64,000 bases of DNA from NCBI GenBank assembly GCA_000231825.2, contig AFXF02001864.1, positions 1 to 64,000 of the forward strand, read 5' to 3'. The notes beneath the pieces were generated by a model. It was not told the origin of the DNA. It did no database searches and saw only the letters and a list, made by a program, of their open reading frames with translations. Of the stretch, positions 1 through 11,859 are shown in pieces (within the stretch, counting starts at the first letter, position 1; each line of letters begins with the position of its first letter). The translations under genes and the position numbers were made by a program. The DNA is from Tetrahymena elliotti 4EA (taxonomy: Eukaryota; Ciliophora; Oligohymenophorea; Hymenostomatida; Tetrahymenidae).

Positions 1-41
1 CCCAACCCCAACCCCAACCCCAACCCCAACCCCAACCCCAA
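1..41. repeat. Left macronuclear telomere, C4A2 repeats
   Basis: Tandem CCCCAA units: one unit missing its first C, then six full units, ending at position 41 where unique AT-rich sequence starts. C4A2/G4T2 is the telomere repeat of Tetrahymena-type ciliates. Its position at base 1, with the C-rich strand reading 5' to 3' inward, marks this as a chromosome end rather than an interstitial array. Confidence 0.97.
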
Positions 42-529
42 TAAGCTTTTCTTAATTTTTTGTTTAATAAATAAATTGAAAACAACTTAAATTAATTTTG
101 AATTGGTTTAATTTACCAAACTTCACTTGATTATTATGTTTTTTAGATAAAATTACTTTTATATGAAAATAAGATTTTTAACAAGCTTAAATTTTTCTTT
201 TTTCTTTTAAAATTCATATCTCGACTTTCTTTAAAATATTTTCATCATTTTTGAATATTAAAATTTAAAAATGCCTAGAATCAAATCTATTTATAATTTG
301 CTAAAGAAATTTACTTTGAACTAAAAAGAGAAATAAAAGTTATAAATTTGTATTTAGATTTAAAGGATTTTCTGAAACTTAATAAATATGAAAGATAGAT
401 ATGAAGTAAAATATATGAATTTTGATAAAAAACAAAAAAAATCTAATTTAGTAAGCAATAATAAATTATTAAAAATAAAACAAAGTATAAATCAAAGAAT
501 TAATTCAAATTAAAAATAAATTTTTTATT
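42..529. other. Subtelomeric spacer, no gene seen
   Basis: About 490 bases of very AT-rich sequence between the telomere and the stop codon of the first gene. I see no coding pattern, no tandem array and no extra telomere-like units. It presumably holds the 3' UTR of the minus-strand deubiquitinase gene, so the gene nearest the end is transcribed toward the telomere. Confidence 0.6.
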
Positions 530-3500
530 TCAATTTTATGAAGATTGAATCTTTTTAATATTTGTAGAGAGATCAATACCATATACTTTAATCTTCAAAT
601 TCATATATTAATTTTCTTTAAATTCTTCATGCACTCCTAAATCCTCAATAGTGTCTGTGCAATTGGAATTTTCTGTAATTGTTATAGTCTTAGAAATATT
701 TATATTATCTTTAATGAAATTGTGAGTAAGAATAGCTTCAAATTTAACAATTTAAGATTAATTATCTTGATCAAAAAATTTATTAATTTTTTTATTCTTG
801 AAATGATGGTTTATTTTATCACACAAATCACTTATCATGGTATTTTTAGATTCAACCATCAAAAAGGGATGTCCAAAGCAAGTACCTTCGCTATCTGTGA
901 AATAACCACCTATTAGGTAATCTTCTTCTTTATCATATGGTCTTTCTAAAATATGCATATACTTGAAAGACTAAGAGGAAGCTACAAAATTCATACTATT
1001 ATTTAAGTTTGGACATCTTAATAAAACATGAGGATTTCTTCTATTCACTCTGGAAATAACAATTTAATCAGTTAAATTTTCTTTCAAATCATATTATCTT
1101 TTTTTTATTAATTAATAAAATTTTTCAAAGGAGTTTAAAAATAATTAATTCATACATTTAATCTAAAGGGCTTTCTTCAACCAATTTGATGTAATCTTCT
1201 AGCTTTGTTTATCTAGAAATAATTATCGATTTTTCTTGAGGTTTGTTTATCAAGTATTCAGACTAGGTGTGATCCATTAAATAAAATTAATAGTTTACAC
1301 AGCTACTTCTTTCTATTGCTTTCATATTCTCATCATATCCAAATCTTAACTCAGTGATTTATTCCAGTTCAGATATAATTGTGTCATCTTTTATTGCAAA
1401 ATCTACCCAGGCCTTTTTTTCAATAAATAAATAATTCAAAACAAAATATTTAAAAAACTAATCTTGAAAAGATATTTTAAGTTTTTATTTACCTTTTTAT
1501 CATGATTATAATACTAGAAGTATATTTTTTAGTAATCTTTTCCTTCAAAGTAATATTGCTTTACATAATGAAAGCAATTATTATTCATGTTTCGATTGAC
1601 AAATAAAATTTACTTCATTAATTATTCTTTAAACAACTTCGAATGTAAACTCTCCCTATAGCTCATGGGATTTTTTTTCTTAGACAGGGCAATTAGGATC
1701 CATCTAAAAAATGAATAAAATAAATATTCAACAAATATTTTTTTAATTTATTTTACTGGATTGAAAGTAATAGAAAAGGTGTTTTCTTTTTATTTATAGA
1801 ATTCTTCCAAATCTAATTTCTATATTCAATAAAAACATTTTTTGTTAGTTTTTCTCAAATAAATCATACTTCTGTTAAATGTTAGTCAAAATGCTTTTCT
1901 TTAAGGACTAACACACCATAGTAACGGTTAAGAAGAACTTGGTAAACTTTTTTATTAAGAGCCTCATTAATATCTAATGGAAAGGCTAAGTGGTCTTTCT
2001 CAATGAAAATTTCATAATCTTAAAAAAATTTTGATTCAGTAATATTGAGCTATTTAGCTATTTTTTGAATAGCTAATTCAAAGTTTTCCCAAACTTTTAC
2101 AAAAACATAATTTTTTAATTTAATTTACCAGCCCTTACTTGGCTCAAAAAATTCAAAGTCAATTTCATTATCAATTTTTTATATTTATTTGTAAAAAATA
2201 ACTAAATCCTATCTTTTTAATTATTCATCTTTTGATAGTTTTTCCTATTTTAAATGAAATTTAAAATAAAATAAAAGAAATAAGAAAAAATGTTACTTCA
2301 GTATCTTTTGTTATTTAAATAGGTTATTTTTTAATTTCTACATTATCATCTTCTTCTTCAGTATAATATTCATCAGATATATTTTAAATTGATAAGTTCA
2401 ACTTATTTGGGTACCTTGGGAGAACAAGCAAAGCATACTCCTATGAAGAAAATATTTTACTATAAAATAGCTACTTAACTTTAAAATTTCCCATACTTAG
2501 TTTAAGCAAATTAGATAAATTAGCTACTTTCTCTTGCTAAACACCATAAGTAATTTTAAAAAGTTAGATATCATCCTCATTTTATTTTAACTAATTAGCA
2601 AGCTATTTAATGAAATAATCTAAAGTTATCATATTCTTGAGAGAAATATTTTTCCCAAAATCGTCAAAATTTTCTATTGAGACATATTAATTTTTATATT
2701 TCTTGTGGAAAAACAAAGAATTTCCTATTTTATTTATTTTAATGATTTAATAAAATAGTTTGCAATTATCATTAAAAATATCTTCATTTAAGTAAGGTAT
2801 TAATTATTATTTTTGTCAAGTTCCTAAATAAAAATTTTATCCAAATAATTTATTTAATGCAAAATCTTAGCAAATTATTAATTATTTTTATTAAATTTAA
2901 ACAAGAAATTATTTTATTGGATAATGTAAAGAGCTTTTAACACCCAATTAACAAAAATATATTTAGTTTAAAAAAATTATTAAAAAAAATTATTTTTCAT
3001 CAAAATTCCAATAATCCAAACTAAAAGATTTAAGGTAAGTATATTACAGGTCTCCTGCAAGTAAAAATATAGTGAATTATTCACAATATTGGATAAATTA
3101 AAGACTTTATTCAAATTTTTTTTTATTATAGATTGCTAAGACAATCGAATTTTACTTAGAATATTTAAGAAGATATCTTCTGAAAAAATATAATAAATGA
3201 TTTAATTTACCTTCCATTTGCTAAAGGTCTTAAAAAGTTAAAAGTTTAATTTAGAAAAATTCTTTATTTCTTCTATCATCTTCTTCTCTTTTTTTCTTTT
3301 CAAGGTATATGTTTTTTATTTATTGTGGGATATCTAAATCTGTAATATCTTAAAGAATTTGTTTTGCTTTATTTTTCTAGACATAAACAAGCATATATGC
3401 CGTTTCTTTTTTTAATATTGTTGTTTCTTCAATTTATTCTGTTTTCTATTTAAAGTTTAACTAACATATTTACAAATTAAAAATAAAACAAAAGAATACC

Positions 3501-4931
3501 TAGTTAAACTTTTTTTCTACAAATTCACCTCCTTCTCCACCATCTATAACTTCTTCTTCTGTAATTATATCGACACGGGAGTCATTGAATTTGTACCATT
3601 TGTTGAGTTTATTGATAAAAACATAGTAATGACCTGAACCACTTTATTTACCACTGTGTATGAGGACTGCATATAACATATACAAGTAGTTTTCCTTTAA
3701 TTTTTAATTATTATTTAATCTTATTATTCTGCTAATTTAAAATAAATACTCTTGATTCCTCTTTTTCCTTAACTGAGTTATCCATAAAATTATACATATC
3801 TAACTCTAAAGGATAATTGTATTTATCTAAGATTTTAACTAGTCTCATCTATGAATTAATAATAATAAATGAACACAATATTCTTTTCAAGCCAATATAA
3901 ATAAAAAATCTATATTTTTTACTTTTTAGTAGTCAAAGTCAAACCTCTTGAGAGTCATTTGCAATACAGGGGGTAAATTTTAGAATTTAACTCCTTTTAT
4001 TGCATCTTGTCTACCAAATTTAGGATCTTCTGTGTCATACTTTTCAATAAAATTCTCTTTAAGGTTAGAATATTTAGCATTTAATTTTTACTTAATCATC
4101 ACCAGTCATGAGTTCTTCTGTAGTATATTCCATAAGTGATTCATAGATATCTTTTTTCCCTATAAAATAAATATTTTATTAGATGTTAAGTGTTTTGTAT
4201 AATAGCTATACTTTTTATATAGCAGCAATACCTTTAACTTATAATTAAATGTCAAAAAATGTCTCTTTTCTTTCAGAACAAAACTCAACGTTTTTGCATT
4301 TTATATAATTTTTTGCTACTCCTTAAAACAAATTTTAAATGCTTCCTTTCAATTTCTCATATTTGTTCACTTTGCTTTCTAAAGCTTCAATGATGTTACC
4401 TGTTTTAGACACATATTTATTTCCAATAAAAATATTATTTTTGCTTATTTTTACAACTAAATTCTTGCACATCTTGCTAATTGAATGCATCTTCTCTATC
4501 CCATCCAAAACTCCTACAGAGCTCTACTGTGCTTTGCTAATTATATTTAATTTGCAAATAAATTATTTTATTTATTTTAGACATTAATGATTGATGTCAT
4601 ACTGCTCTACTTTCTTTTAAAAGACCATTAAATAGAATTTGCATTGAGTCAGGAAACTTCAAAGGATCACCATTTGTTGGTATTTATAACACTAATCTTG
4701 TAAAGTCGCTTAAATGGTAAAGTGTCTACAAATAGCTATTCATGTAGCATGTATTTCCTTAATTTCTTAGGCCTACATAAGGTATTTCTTCCTCACTTAA
4801 CACAAAAAAATATGAATTTGGATGAGCAGAAAATATCTTTAAAATATTTACATTTCATGGCCATTTTAACCATTTTCTTAATTTGCTGTATTAGGGTCTT
4901 TAAACTTTTTATCAGATTCAATTTCAGTCAT
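530..4931 (-). CDS. USP7-type ubiquitin C-terminal hydrolase lacking a MATH domain
   Basis: Deubiquitinating cysteine protease that removes ubiquitin from target proteins. The Cys box GNTCYMNSYLQ (Cys at about residue 43, codon 4747-4749) is followed by SFGWDREDAF and QDVQEF, the USP7/HAUSP hallmark, then LFQGVAKNYIKCKNVEF and DIQLQVKG. The His box HSGKQSGSGHYYVFIN lies near 3610-3670 with KWYKFND after it. The C-terminal half has FGHPFLMVES near 840-880, as in the tandem ubiquitin-like region of USP7. Start ATG is 4929-4931; a 5' intron joins the first 26 codons to the Cys box in phase. The stop is TGA at 530-532. Several introns are present and I did not fix every boundary. Oddity: in animal USP7 a MATH/TRAF domain precedes the Cys box; here only about 40 residues do. 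Family assignment is firm; substrate is unknown. Confidence 0.9.
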
Positions 4932-6211
4932 TTGATTTAATTTTGAATATATTTGATTGCTTTACTATTCTCTTTATTTGATAATTATGCTTACTGTCAA
5001 TAATAAATAACTAAAGTTAATTTTTGATGGCAAACTATTATTTAACTCCTTATATCTTCCGTATCCAAATGACTTTTTATTGTTTTAAATTATATATAAT
5101 TTGCTTGCTTTTTTCAAGCTAGAAGTTTTTCTAAAAAATACAAAATAACTATTTGATATGTATGATAAGTAAAAAATCTATTTAATTTTGATATTCAACT
5201 TATCAATAATTAATAAATAGGTGCCTAAATTAAAAATATTTGAAATCAAATTTTGCTGACTCTAACTAAATTAAAAAGAATGAATGCTTCTTAAAATAGA
5301 AAATTAAAATAATTACTTAAACTTTTATATCTAGAATAGAATACTTTAATAAAACCAAATTTAATTGTTGCTAAAATGAATTTTTATTTATAAAAATAAT
5401 ATTAATATTAAAAAAATAATAAAAAGAAATAAACAATTTTAATAAAAGCAAGTAATTGGAATAATGAATCTATCACTTTTTCAATAAAATTATTTTAATT
5501 TATTGTTTATGCTTAAAATAATTTCAAAGTATCAATAATTGTAGTTAGAATAAATAATTTTCATTTTATTTAGTTTTTATCTTGAGCTAGTTTTATTGTA
5601 TTTTTCATTTTTACAATTCTAACTAATCAACTATAGTTAGTAAAAAAATAAACCTTCATTGCTATCAAAAGAAAGAAAATAGTTAGTGATTAACATAAAA
5701 ATTCTTCAACTCCATGTTTTAATTTAATTCTAAAATTTCAAATGGCTCTATTTTTTAATTTATTACCAAAAAATAGATTTGGATTTCTAAAAAAAACTAT
5801 TGTCTTCAACTCTTCTATTAATTATTTTTTCTATTTATTTGTTCACTTTTATTTTTTTGTAAATATGAGTAATATGTAAAATAAATAAATAAATAAAAAT
5901 AAATTTTGTTGAAATAAAAAATAGATATATTTAGAATACATTTATTTCTTTGGTATTTTGATGAAAAATTTGTTAATATAAAATTGTAAATAAATTAATC
6001 TGTCAAAGCTATTGAAAATTTTGTTATTAGGATACATTTTATTTTTTTAATTATTTGTCAGATGATTACATACAAATAAATGCTAAAAGTAAGAATACAT
6101 AATTATATTAATCTCAAAATTTCTTTAGCAATCCTTTAAAATAATTATTTTATGAATTTTTTAAAAATTTTTTGGAGATATGGTCCATTTTTAATGAAAT
6201 TTGTATTTGTT
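4932..6211. other. Intergenic, nothing recognised
   Basis: AT-rich sequence upstream of the deubiquitinase and downstream of the small minus-strand gene. It contains many homopolymeric A/T runs, but no open stretch with coding-like residue content on either strand and no tandem repeat that I could see. Confidence 0.5.
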
Positions 6212-6918
6212 TCAATCATCAAAATCTTCATCTTACTCAAATAACGATTTTAATTTACATATATCTTGAGGTAATCCTCTTATAATATTTATTTTATCAT
6301 CCTATAATTTATTTTAAAATTAATCAAAATATAATTAAGTAAACTCAATGAATTTTTATTACTATTTTATGTAATTCAACTTAAGGTGCTTGCTTTGTGT
6401 ATTAATCTTTATTTTTAAAAATTTATATTTATTCTATGTCTATCTTCTTTTCTTCTTTTTTCTATGATAGACAAGATTATTTATAAATAACATTTAACTG
6501 ATATCATTTAATTTACTTTATCTAAAAATTCTTCTAAATGCTTTTGCAATTCAGTGTGTATAGCTTTTTTGTTGGTTTCTGTTTTTTTATTTCTCACTCT
6601 TTCCCATACTTCTTTTCTATATATTAATAGAACAATTCATTCAAAAATCAGCAAAAACCTCATAAAAGATGATAGAAAACTAATCTTATATTTTAATAGT
6701 AATTAGTTACCTTGCATTATATATTTTAAAAGCAATACTTTATAATCTTTTTCCCTCAATACCACTAATTGCTTTTGTCAAATCAACAATTCTTTCTATT
6801 TTAAAAATGATATTTAAAATAGTGTAAAGATTGATCATTTGAAGAATTAATGCTTATCAACAAATTATTCTAAAAATTTAAAACCTGAAGCTTGCTATTC
6901 GAGATCTTCTTAATCCAT
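6212..6918 (-). CDS. Small multi-exon protein, charged and helical, acidic tail
   Basis: I do not recognise the family. Five short exons join in phase: MDQEDLEQQAS; then ERIVDLTKAISGIEGKR; then KEVWERVRNKKTETNKK through HLEEFLDK; then KKEEKKIDIEQIQIFKNK; and finally GLPQDICKLKSLFEQ followed by DEDFDD and TGA (6212-6214). Introns are GT...AG and AT-rich. About 136 residues, mostly helical and highly charged, with an acidic C-terminus. The first intron (donor in the Ala-Ser-Gly region) is the least certain; the other three junctions keep frame cleanly. No ORF longer than about 30 codons exists under the standard code, so this gene is easy to miss. A coiled-coil subunit of a larger complex would fit, but that is inference. 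Confidence 0.6.
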
Positions 6919-8110
6919 TTAAATTGTTTGTAGTTAGCTTTAATCTATTTTAAAATTTCTTTGACTTTAGGTGCTAAGTTGTATTATTTATTTGACAAAT
7001 TATTTAATCTAGATTTAATTTTTAGTACTTTTAGATTTATTTATACCAATAAAAAATAAAGTTTGAAAATAATCCTGTTAACAAAATCACTAAAAAATAA
7101 TAAATACAATTGATAGATAAATAGATATCACTTTTTTTTGGTTAAAAATTTTCAATTTTAGAAATGTTCATAGTATACTGAATATAATATTAAAAATTTT
7201 TTATTTATTTTACATTATCAAAAAAACCAGTAAATAACTGCTAAGTAAACACTCCATATTATAAACTAGAGTTCAAGTCACTTTAATAAAATATCTAAAA
7301 AAATAAAACCCTGATTTTTAAAAGATGATTTCTATTTTAAATGCAAATTTTAATTTTACTAATTTGCATATTTTTTGAATAAAAATTTTTCATCAGCTTT
7401 TTTAAAAAGATTTATGATATATTTTAAATCTATGCCATACAAAAAATCTTTTTAAATATTTAGCAAAAGATATGTTTAATTTTTTTATTGATGTTATTCA
7501 ATTTAAAGAAATTAAGAGCTTACTTTTTGAAATATTTAAACATTTTTTTGAAAACAATTCTGATTTTTGTTTAATTAAAATAAATTATCTTATTTATTTT
7601 ATCAAAAAGAGAATTTATTTATTATTTATTTTAGTTAGGTTAATTTTACCATTTAAATCAACAAACAAAAACATTCTTTAAATTTTTACATTCATTTGAA
7701 TAAATTTATTTTATAAAAAAAAAATCTTTTCTATGAATTCTTTTTTTACAAATTATATACTTGAAACATTACAAAATTTGACTGATTTATTTATAAAAAG
7801 GAAAAATTTTAATATATTTTGATAACCTTTTTAAAGGTTGAGAAACCTATCTCAGAAAAAGTTTAGCAAATAAAAAAAATATGAAGGCTTTGCAATGAAA
7901 GGAAAAATTAAAAATATTTGATGTATAATAAAAACTATGGGATAGATACTTTACTATCAAAATATATCTGATCTTCTATTAAACTTTAACTCTATTGTCA
8001 AATTATCAAATAAAGATATTGTAAAAAAATAAAAATAATTAAATCTTTTAATTAAATTACAACTACTCTCAAATCTAAAAGAAATAAATAAAATAGCAAG
8101 TCCAAATAAA
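6919..8110. other. Divergent intergenic region
   Basis: Lies between two divergently transcribed genes (minus-strand small gene, plus-strand M16 protease), so it should contain both promoters. No coding pattern or repeat is visible. An open frame near 7472-7681 is dominated by Phe, Ile, Leu and Lys from A/T runs and does not look like protein. Confidence 0.5.
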
Positions 8111-11100
8111 ATGAGTATAACCCTTTAAGAACCAGTAGCTTCAAAGTCTGATGATAGAAAATATAAGCTAATTAAATTACCAGTAAATGATATTGAAATC
8201 TTATTGATTTCTGATCCTACAACAGAAAAGAGCTCAGCAGCTGTCAATGTAAATGCTGGACAACTTTAAGATCCTATTGAAAGATAAGGTAAGATATTTT
8301 CAAGAAATATTAAATTTGAAGTCAAAAATTTATAATAGGTCTTGCTCACTTCTTAGAACACATGCTCTTTTTAGGAACTTCTAAGTATCCAGATGCTAGT
8401 TAATTTGATGAGCATTTAAATGAATATTCTGGATATTCTAATGCATTTACTGATCTTGATTAAACAAACTATTACTTCCATTGTTCTAATGCTGGTTTTA
8501 AAGAAGCTCTTGATAGGTATGAAAAATAATTATAATTTAATAATTTAATGTAGTAATTTCACTTTTATAAAATAGATTTGCATGGTTCTTTATTGACCCT
8601 TTATTTACTAAAGAGTTGACTAATAGAGAAATGAATGCTGTTCATAGTGAAAATCAAAAGAATTTACAATAAGATTTATGGAGAGAATATCAATTAGATA
8701 GAGCAACGAGTAAAGAAGGAAATCCTTTCAACAAATTCGGTACTGGTAATCTTGAAACCTTAAATTTTGAATCAACTCGTGAAGATTTAATTAAGTTTTA
8801 CAACTAATACTACTCTTCAAACTTAACTAAAGTTGTTATCCTTTCAAACGAAACTTTAGAATAGCTTGAAGCTTAGGCTGTTGAACTATTCTCTTAAATT
8901 CCTAATCGTAAATTACCAAAACCAGTTTACAAAGAGAGCCCTTACGATGCTAGCAATCTTAAGAAGTTCTTAAAGATTGTCCCATGCAAATAAGAAAAAA
9001 GAGTAAAAAACAAATAAATAAACAAATATTATTAAGCAAATCATTTTATAACTAGTTAAAATTCGATTGGGCTTTGCCAAATTATGAAAATAATTACAGA
9101 AAGAATCCAGCTTAATTGTTAAGTCATTTATATGGACATGAGGGAGAAAACAGTTTATTGAGTGCTCTAATGGATGCAGGATATGCAGAAGCTTTGAGAT
9201 CTAGTGAGTATTAAATTATGGGATTATTCTCTTAACTCTCAGTAATAGTTGTATTAACTGAATAAGGTTTCGAAAATTATGAAAAAGTTATTCACTTTGT
9301 TTCTGCTTATACTAAGATGCTAAAGGAGAAAGCAAATTAATAATGGGTTTATGATGAATTTAAGAATATCTTATAATTGAAGTTTGACTTTAAAGATAAG
9401 GAAGAACCTATTAATTATACATATAAAATTGCTACTGGTATGCAAGAATGTGAACATATTGATATTTTGAGAACAGGAAATGCTCCTGAGCCATACGATA
9501 AAGCTTTAATTTAGACTGCTCTTGATGCATTAACAGTTGATAATTTAAGAGTTACTTTGATTTCTCCTACTTTGACTGATTAGTGCAATTTAACTGAAAA
9601 GTATTATCAAACTAAATACTCTATTGAGTCATTACCTGAATCAATTGTTAAGGTATTTGAGAATCCTTCTATACCAAGTGACAGTAAAAAAATGGATTTA
9701 CCTCCCTAGAATACTTTACTTCCTTAAAAGTTCGATTTGTTCACTACCGAAGTTGATGTTCCTCCTAAGGATTTACTTAATAATGAACATGTTGAATTAT
9801 GGTATAAACAAGATACTCAATTTAAGATCCCTAAGGTCACATTGAAGTTACGTTTCAAATGTAACGAGTAAGATATTTTTTAAATTTTAAATTATTTTTT
9901 TGTTAATTAATAAAAATAAAAATAGTTGTGGTGTTGGATTGACTGCTAAAGCCTATGCTTAAGCTTTATTGTGGAAAAACTTATTCAATGAATACACTAG
10001 AGAATTAAGATATTAAGCTGAAATGGCATTACTTGATTCAGATTTAGAATTTAAATAAGAATTAACTTTAACTGTTGATGGCTTTAGTGATTCTATTACT
10101 AACTTTATGCAACTTTACTTGCAAAAATTAGTTGAGTTCGATGCATCAAAACTATAAAAAGAATTTTAAATTTAACTCAATAAGCTCCAAAAGGATCAAA
10201 AAAATTTCTTTAAATAGCCACCTTATATTTAAGGAAATTAATATAATGAATTCCTGCTTTACAACAAGACATTCTCTCCCAAGCAAATCTTAGAAGAATC
10301 TCTTAACATTACATTTGAAAGTTTCACTGAATTCCAAGCCAATTATTTAAAGAATCTAAGATTAGAACTCTATATTGGTGGAAGTTTAACCTCAGAGTCT
10401 GCACTTAACATAGCTAATATATGTACTTCTGAAATCTTTGAAAAGAGAGGAGCAAAGCCAGTTAAAAAGGTAGAATTTATTTTTTGTAAATATCTCAAAA
10501 TAAATTTTTTAAATTTTAATAATAGTCTGATTTGTTAGATATTAGAGTCATATCTCCAGCAGTTGATTAAGTTTATGTTTACACAGAATCATTAGGAGAA
10601 GAAGAAACTAACAGTTATATTTGTGTTAATTATGAAAATGGAGAATGTGTTTCAGTAAGAAGTAGAGTTCTTATGGAAATACTTGGAAATGTATTTAGCG
10701 AGACATTTTATACCTAATTAAGAACAAACGAGCAGCTTGGATATCTTGTTTGGTCAAGAACAAATGATTTTAGAGGTGTTGGTTTAGTCAGATTCATTAT
10801 CTAATCAGATGTTCAACCACCATAATACATTGCTTCTCGTATTCATAGCTTCATATGTAAATAAATTAATTGTTCAAGGAGATATATAATAATTTAACTT
10901 ATTTTATAGGTTAATAGAAAGTCAGATTAGATAATCTCACATAAGAATAATTTGAAAAGATTAAGGCTGCTGTTGAAGTTGATATTAAAGAAAAAGATTT
11001 TAGCATTAAAAAACAAGCAGAAAGATACTTTACATACATTACTTAACATCATTATACCTTTGACTTGAGTATTATTTTTATGATGAAATATTTTTTTTAA

Positions 11101-11364
11101 TATTAATTAATATTTAAAGAGGAAAAAATGGTTGAAGAACTTAAAAAGATCCAAATTGCTGATTTAGTCTCAACATTTAAGAAGATTTTCTTTACTTCAA
11201 AAAGATCTACTCAGTTGCATTTAGTCAGTCCCAAGCATGCTGAACAAAACGCCCTTTTAATGAAAGTAACTGGACCTTACACTGGATACGAAAATATTAC
11301 CAATCCTGCTAATATTAAAACCAAGTGCTCACTCCACCCTGATTACTATGCATATAAATTATGA
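8111..11364 (+). CDS. Insulysin-like M16 zinc metalloprotease
   Basis: Insulin-degrading-enzyme family peptidase that cleaves short peptides inside a closed chamber. The inverted zinc motif HFLEH (H63, E66, H67) sits in LAHFLEHMLFLGTSKYP, followed by the family blocks NEYSGYSNAFT and NREMNAVHSENQKN, which carries the third zinc ligand. Later blocks such as LLSHLYGHEGENSLLSAL match the non-catalytic half of IDE. Introns: 8289-8338, 8517-8575, 9003-9055, 9868-9925, 10470-10525, 10857-10909 and 11069-11119. The spliced length is 2874 nt, giving 957 residues, near the ~1000 of the family. The stop is TGA at 11362-11364. No signal peptide is visible, so a cytosolic enzyme is likely. The last exon is the part seen as an isolated 78-codon frame under the standard code. 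Confidence 0.93.
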
Positions 11365-11634
11365 TCTAAATAAAAAATATTTATTTTAAGTGTTCTTTAT
11401 TTAATTAGTTCAAATGTTAAAAAAATTTAAAATATAAATTAATTTCTGTCTAAATTTAAGTTTTTAATTCAAATTTAATTAAAATTGATAACAAAAATAA
11501 TAAAAATAAGATATTAGATTCATAATATTGTAATTGCTCATTAATTAAGGAATCTTTAATTAAACATTTTTTTTAAAATATTTTTTTTAAGTCACTTTTT
11601 ATGTGAAAAAGACACTTCTGGAATACCTTAAATA

Positions 11635-11859
11635 ATGAAAAATTATAGTATTATAATATTCTACTCAATTTATTTAGTTTTGATAGTTTTGATAAGTATA
11701 CTCATTATTAATTATTTTAAAATACAGAAACAAAAAGTAAAATATCAAGATTATTAAAAATTTAATAGAAAGATACGTAAATTAAAATATCTTTAATTAT
11801 TAAAAAGAGCTTTTGATTCTTTTTTTTAAATTAATGATTTGAATCAATTAATCAATTGA
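11635..11859 (+). CDS. Possible 74-aa single-pass membrane protein
   Basis: Open frame from ATG to TGA with TAA read as Gln. An N-terminal hydrophobic segment (IYLVLIVLISILII, about residues 12-26) is followed by a strongly basic tail (KFNRKIRKLKYLQLLKR). It overlaps the 3' end of the opposite-strand LRR gene by about 16 nt. AT-rich DNA with one stop codon yields such frames by chance, so this is a candidate only. Function unknown. Confidence 0.25.

Noticed and set aside
7472..7681. 69-codon plus-strand frame
   Set aside because: Made almost entirely of Phe, Ile, Leu, Lys and Asn from A/T runs, no splice partners and no conserved pattern.
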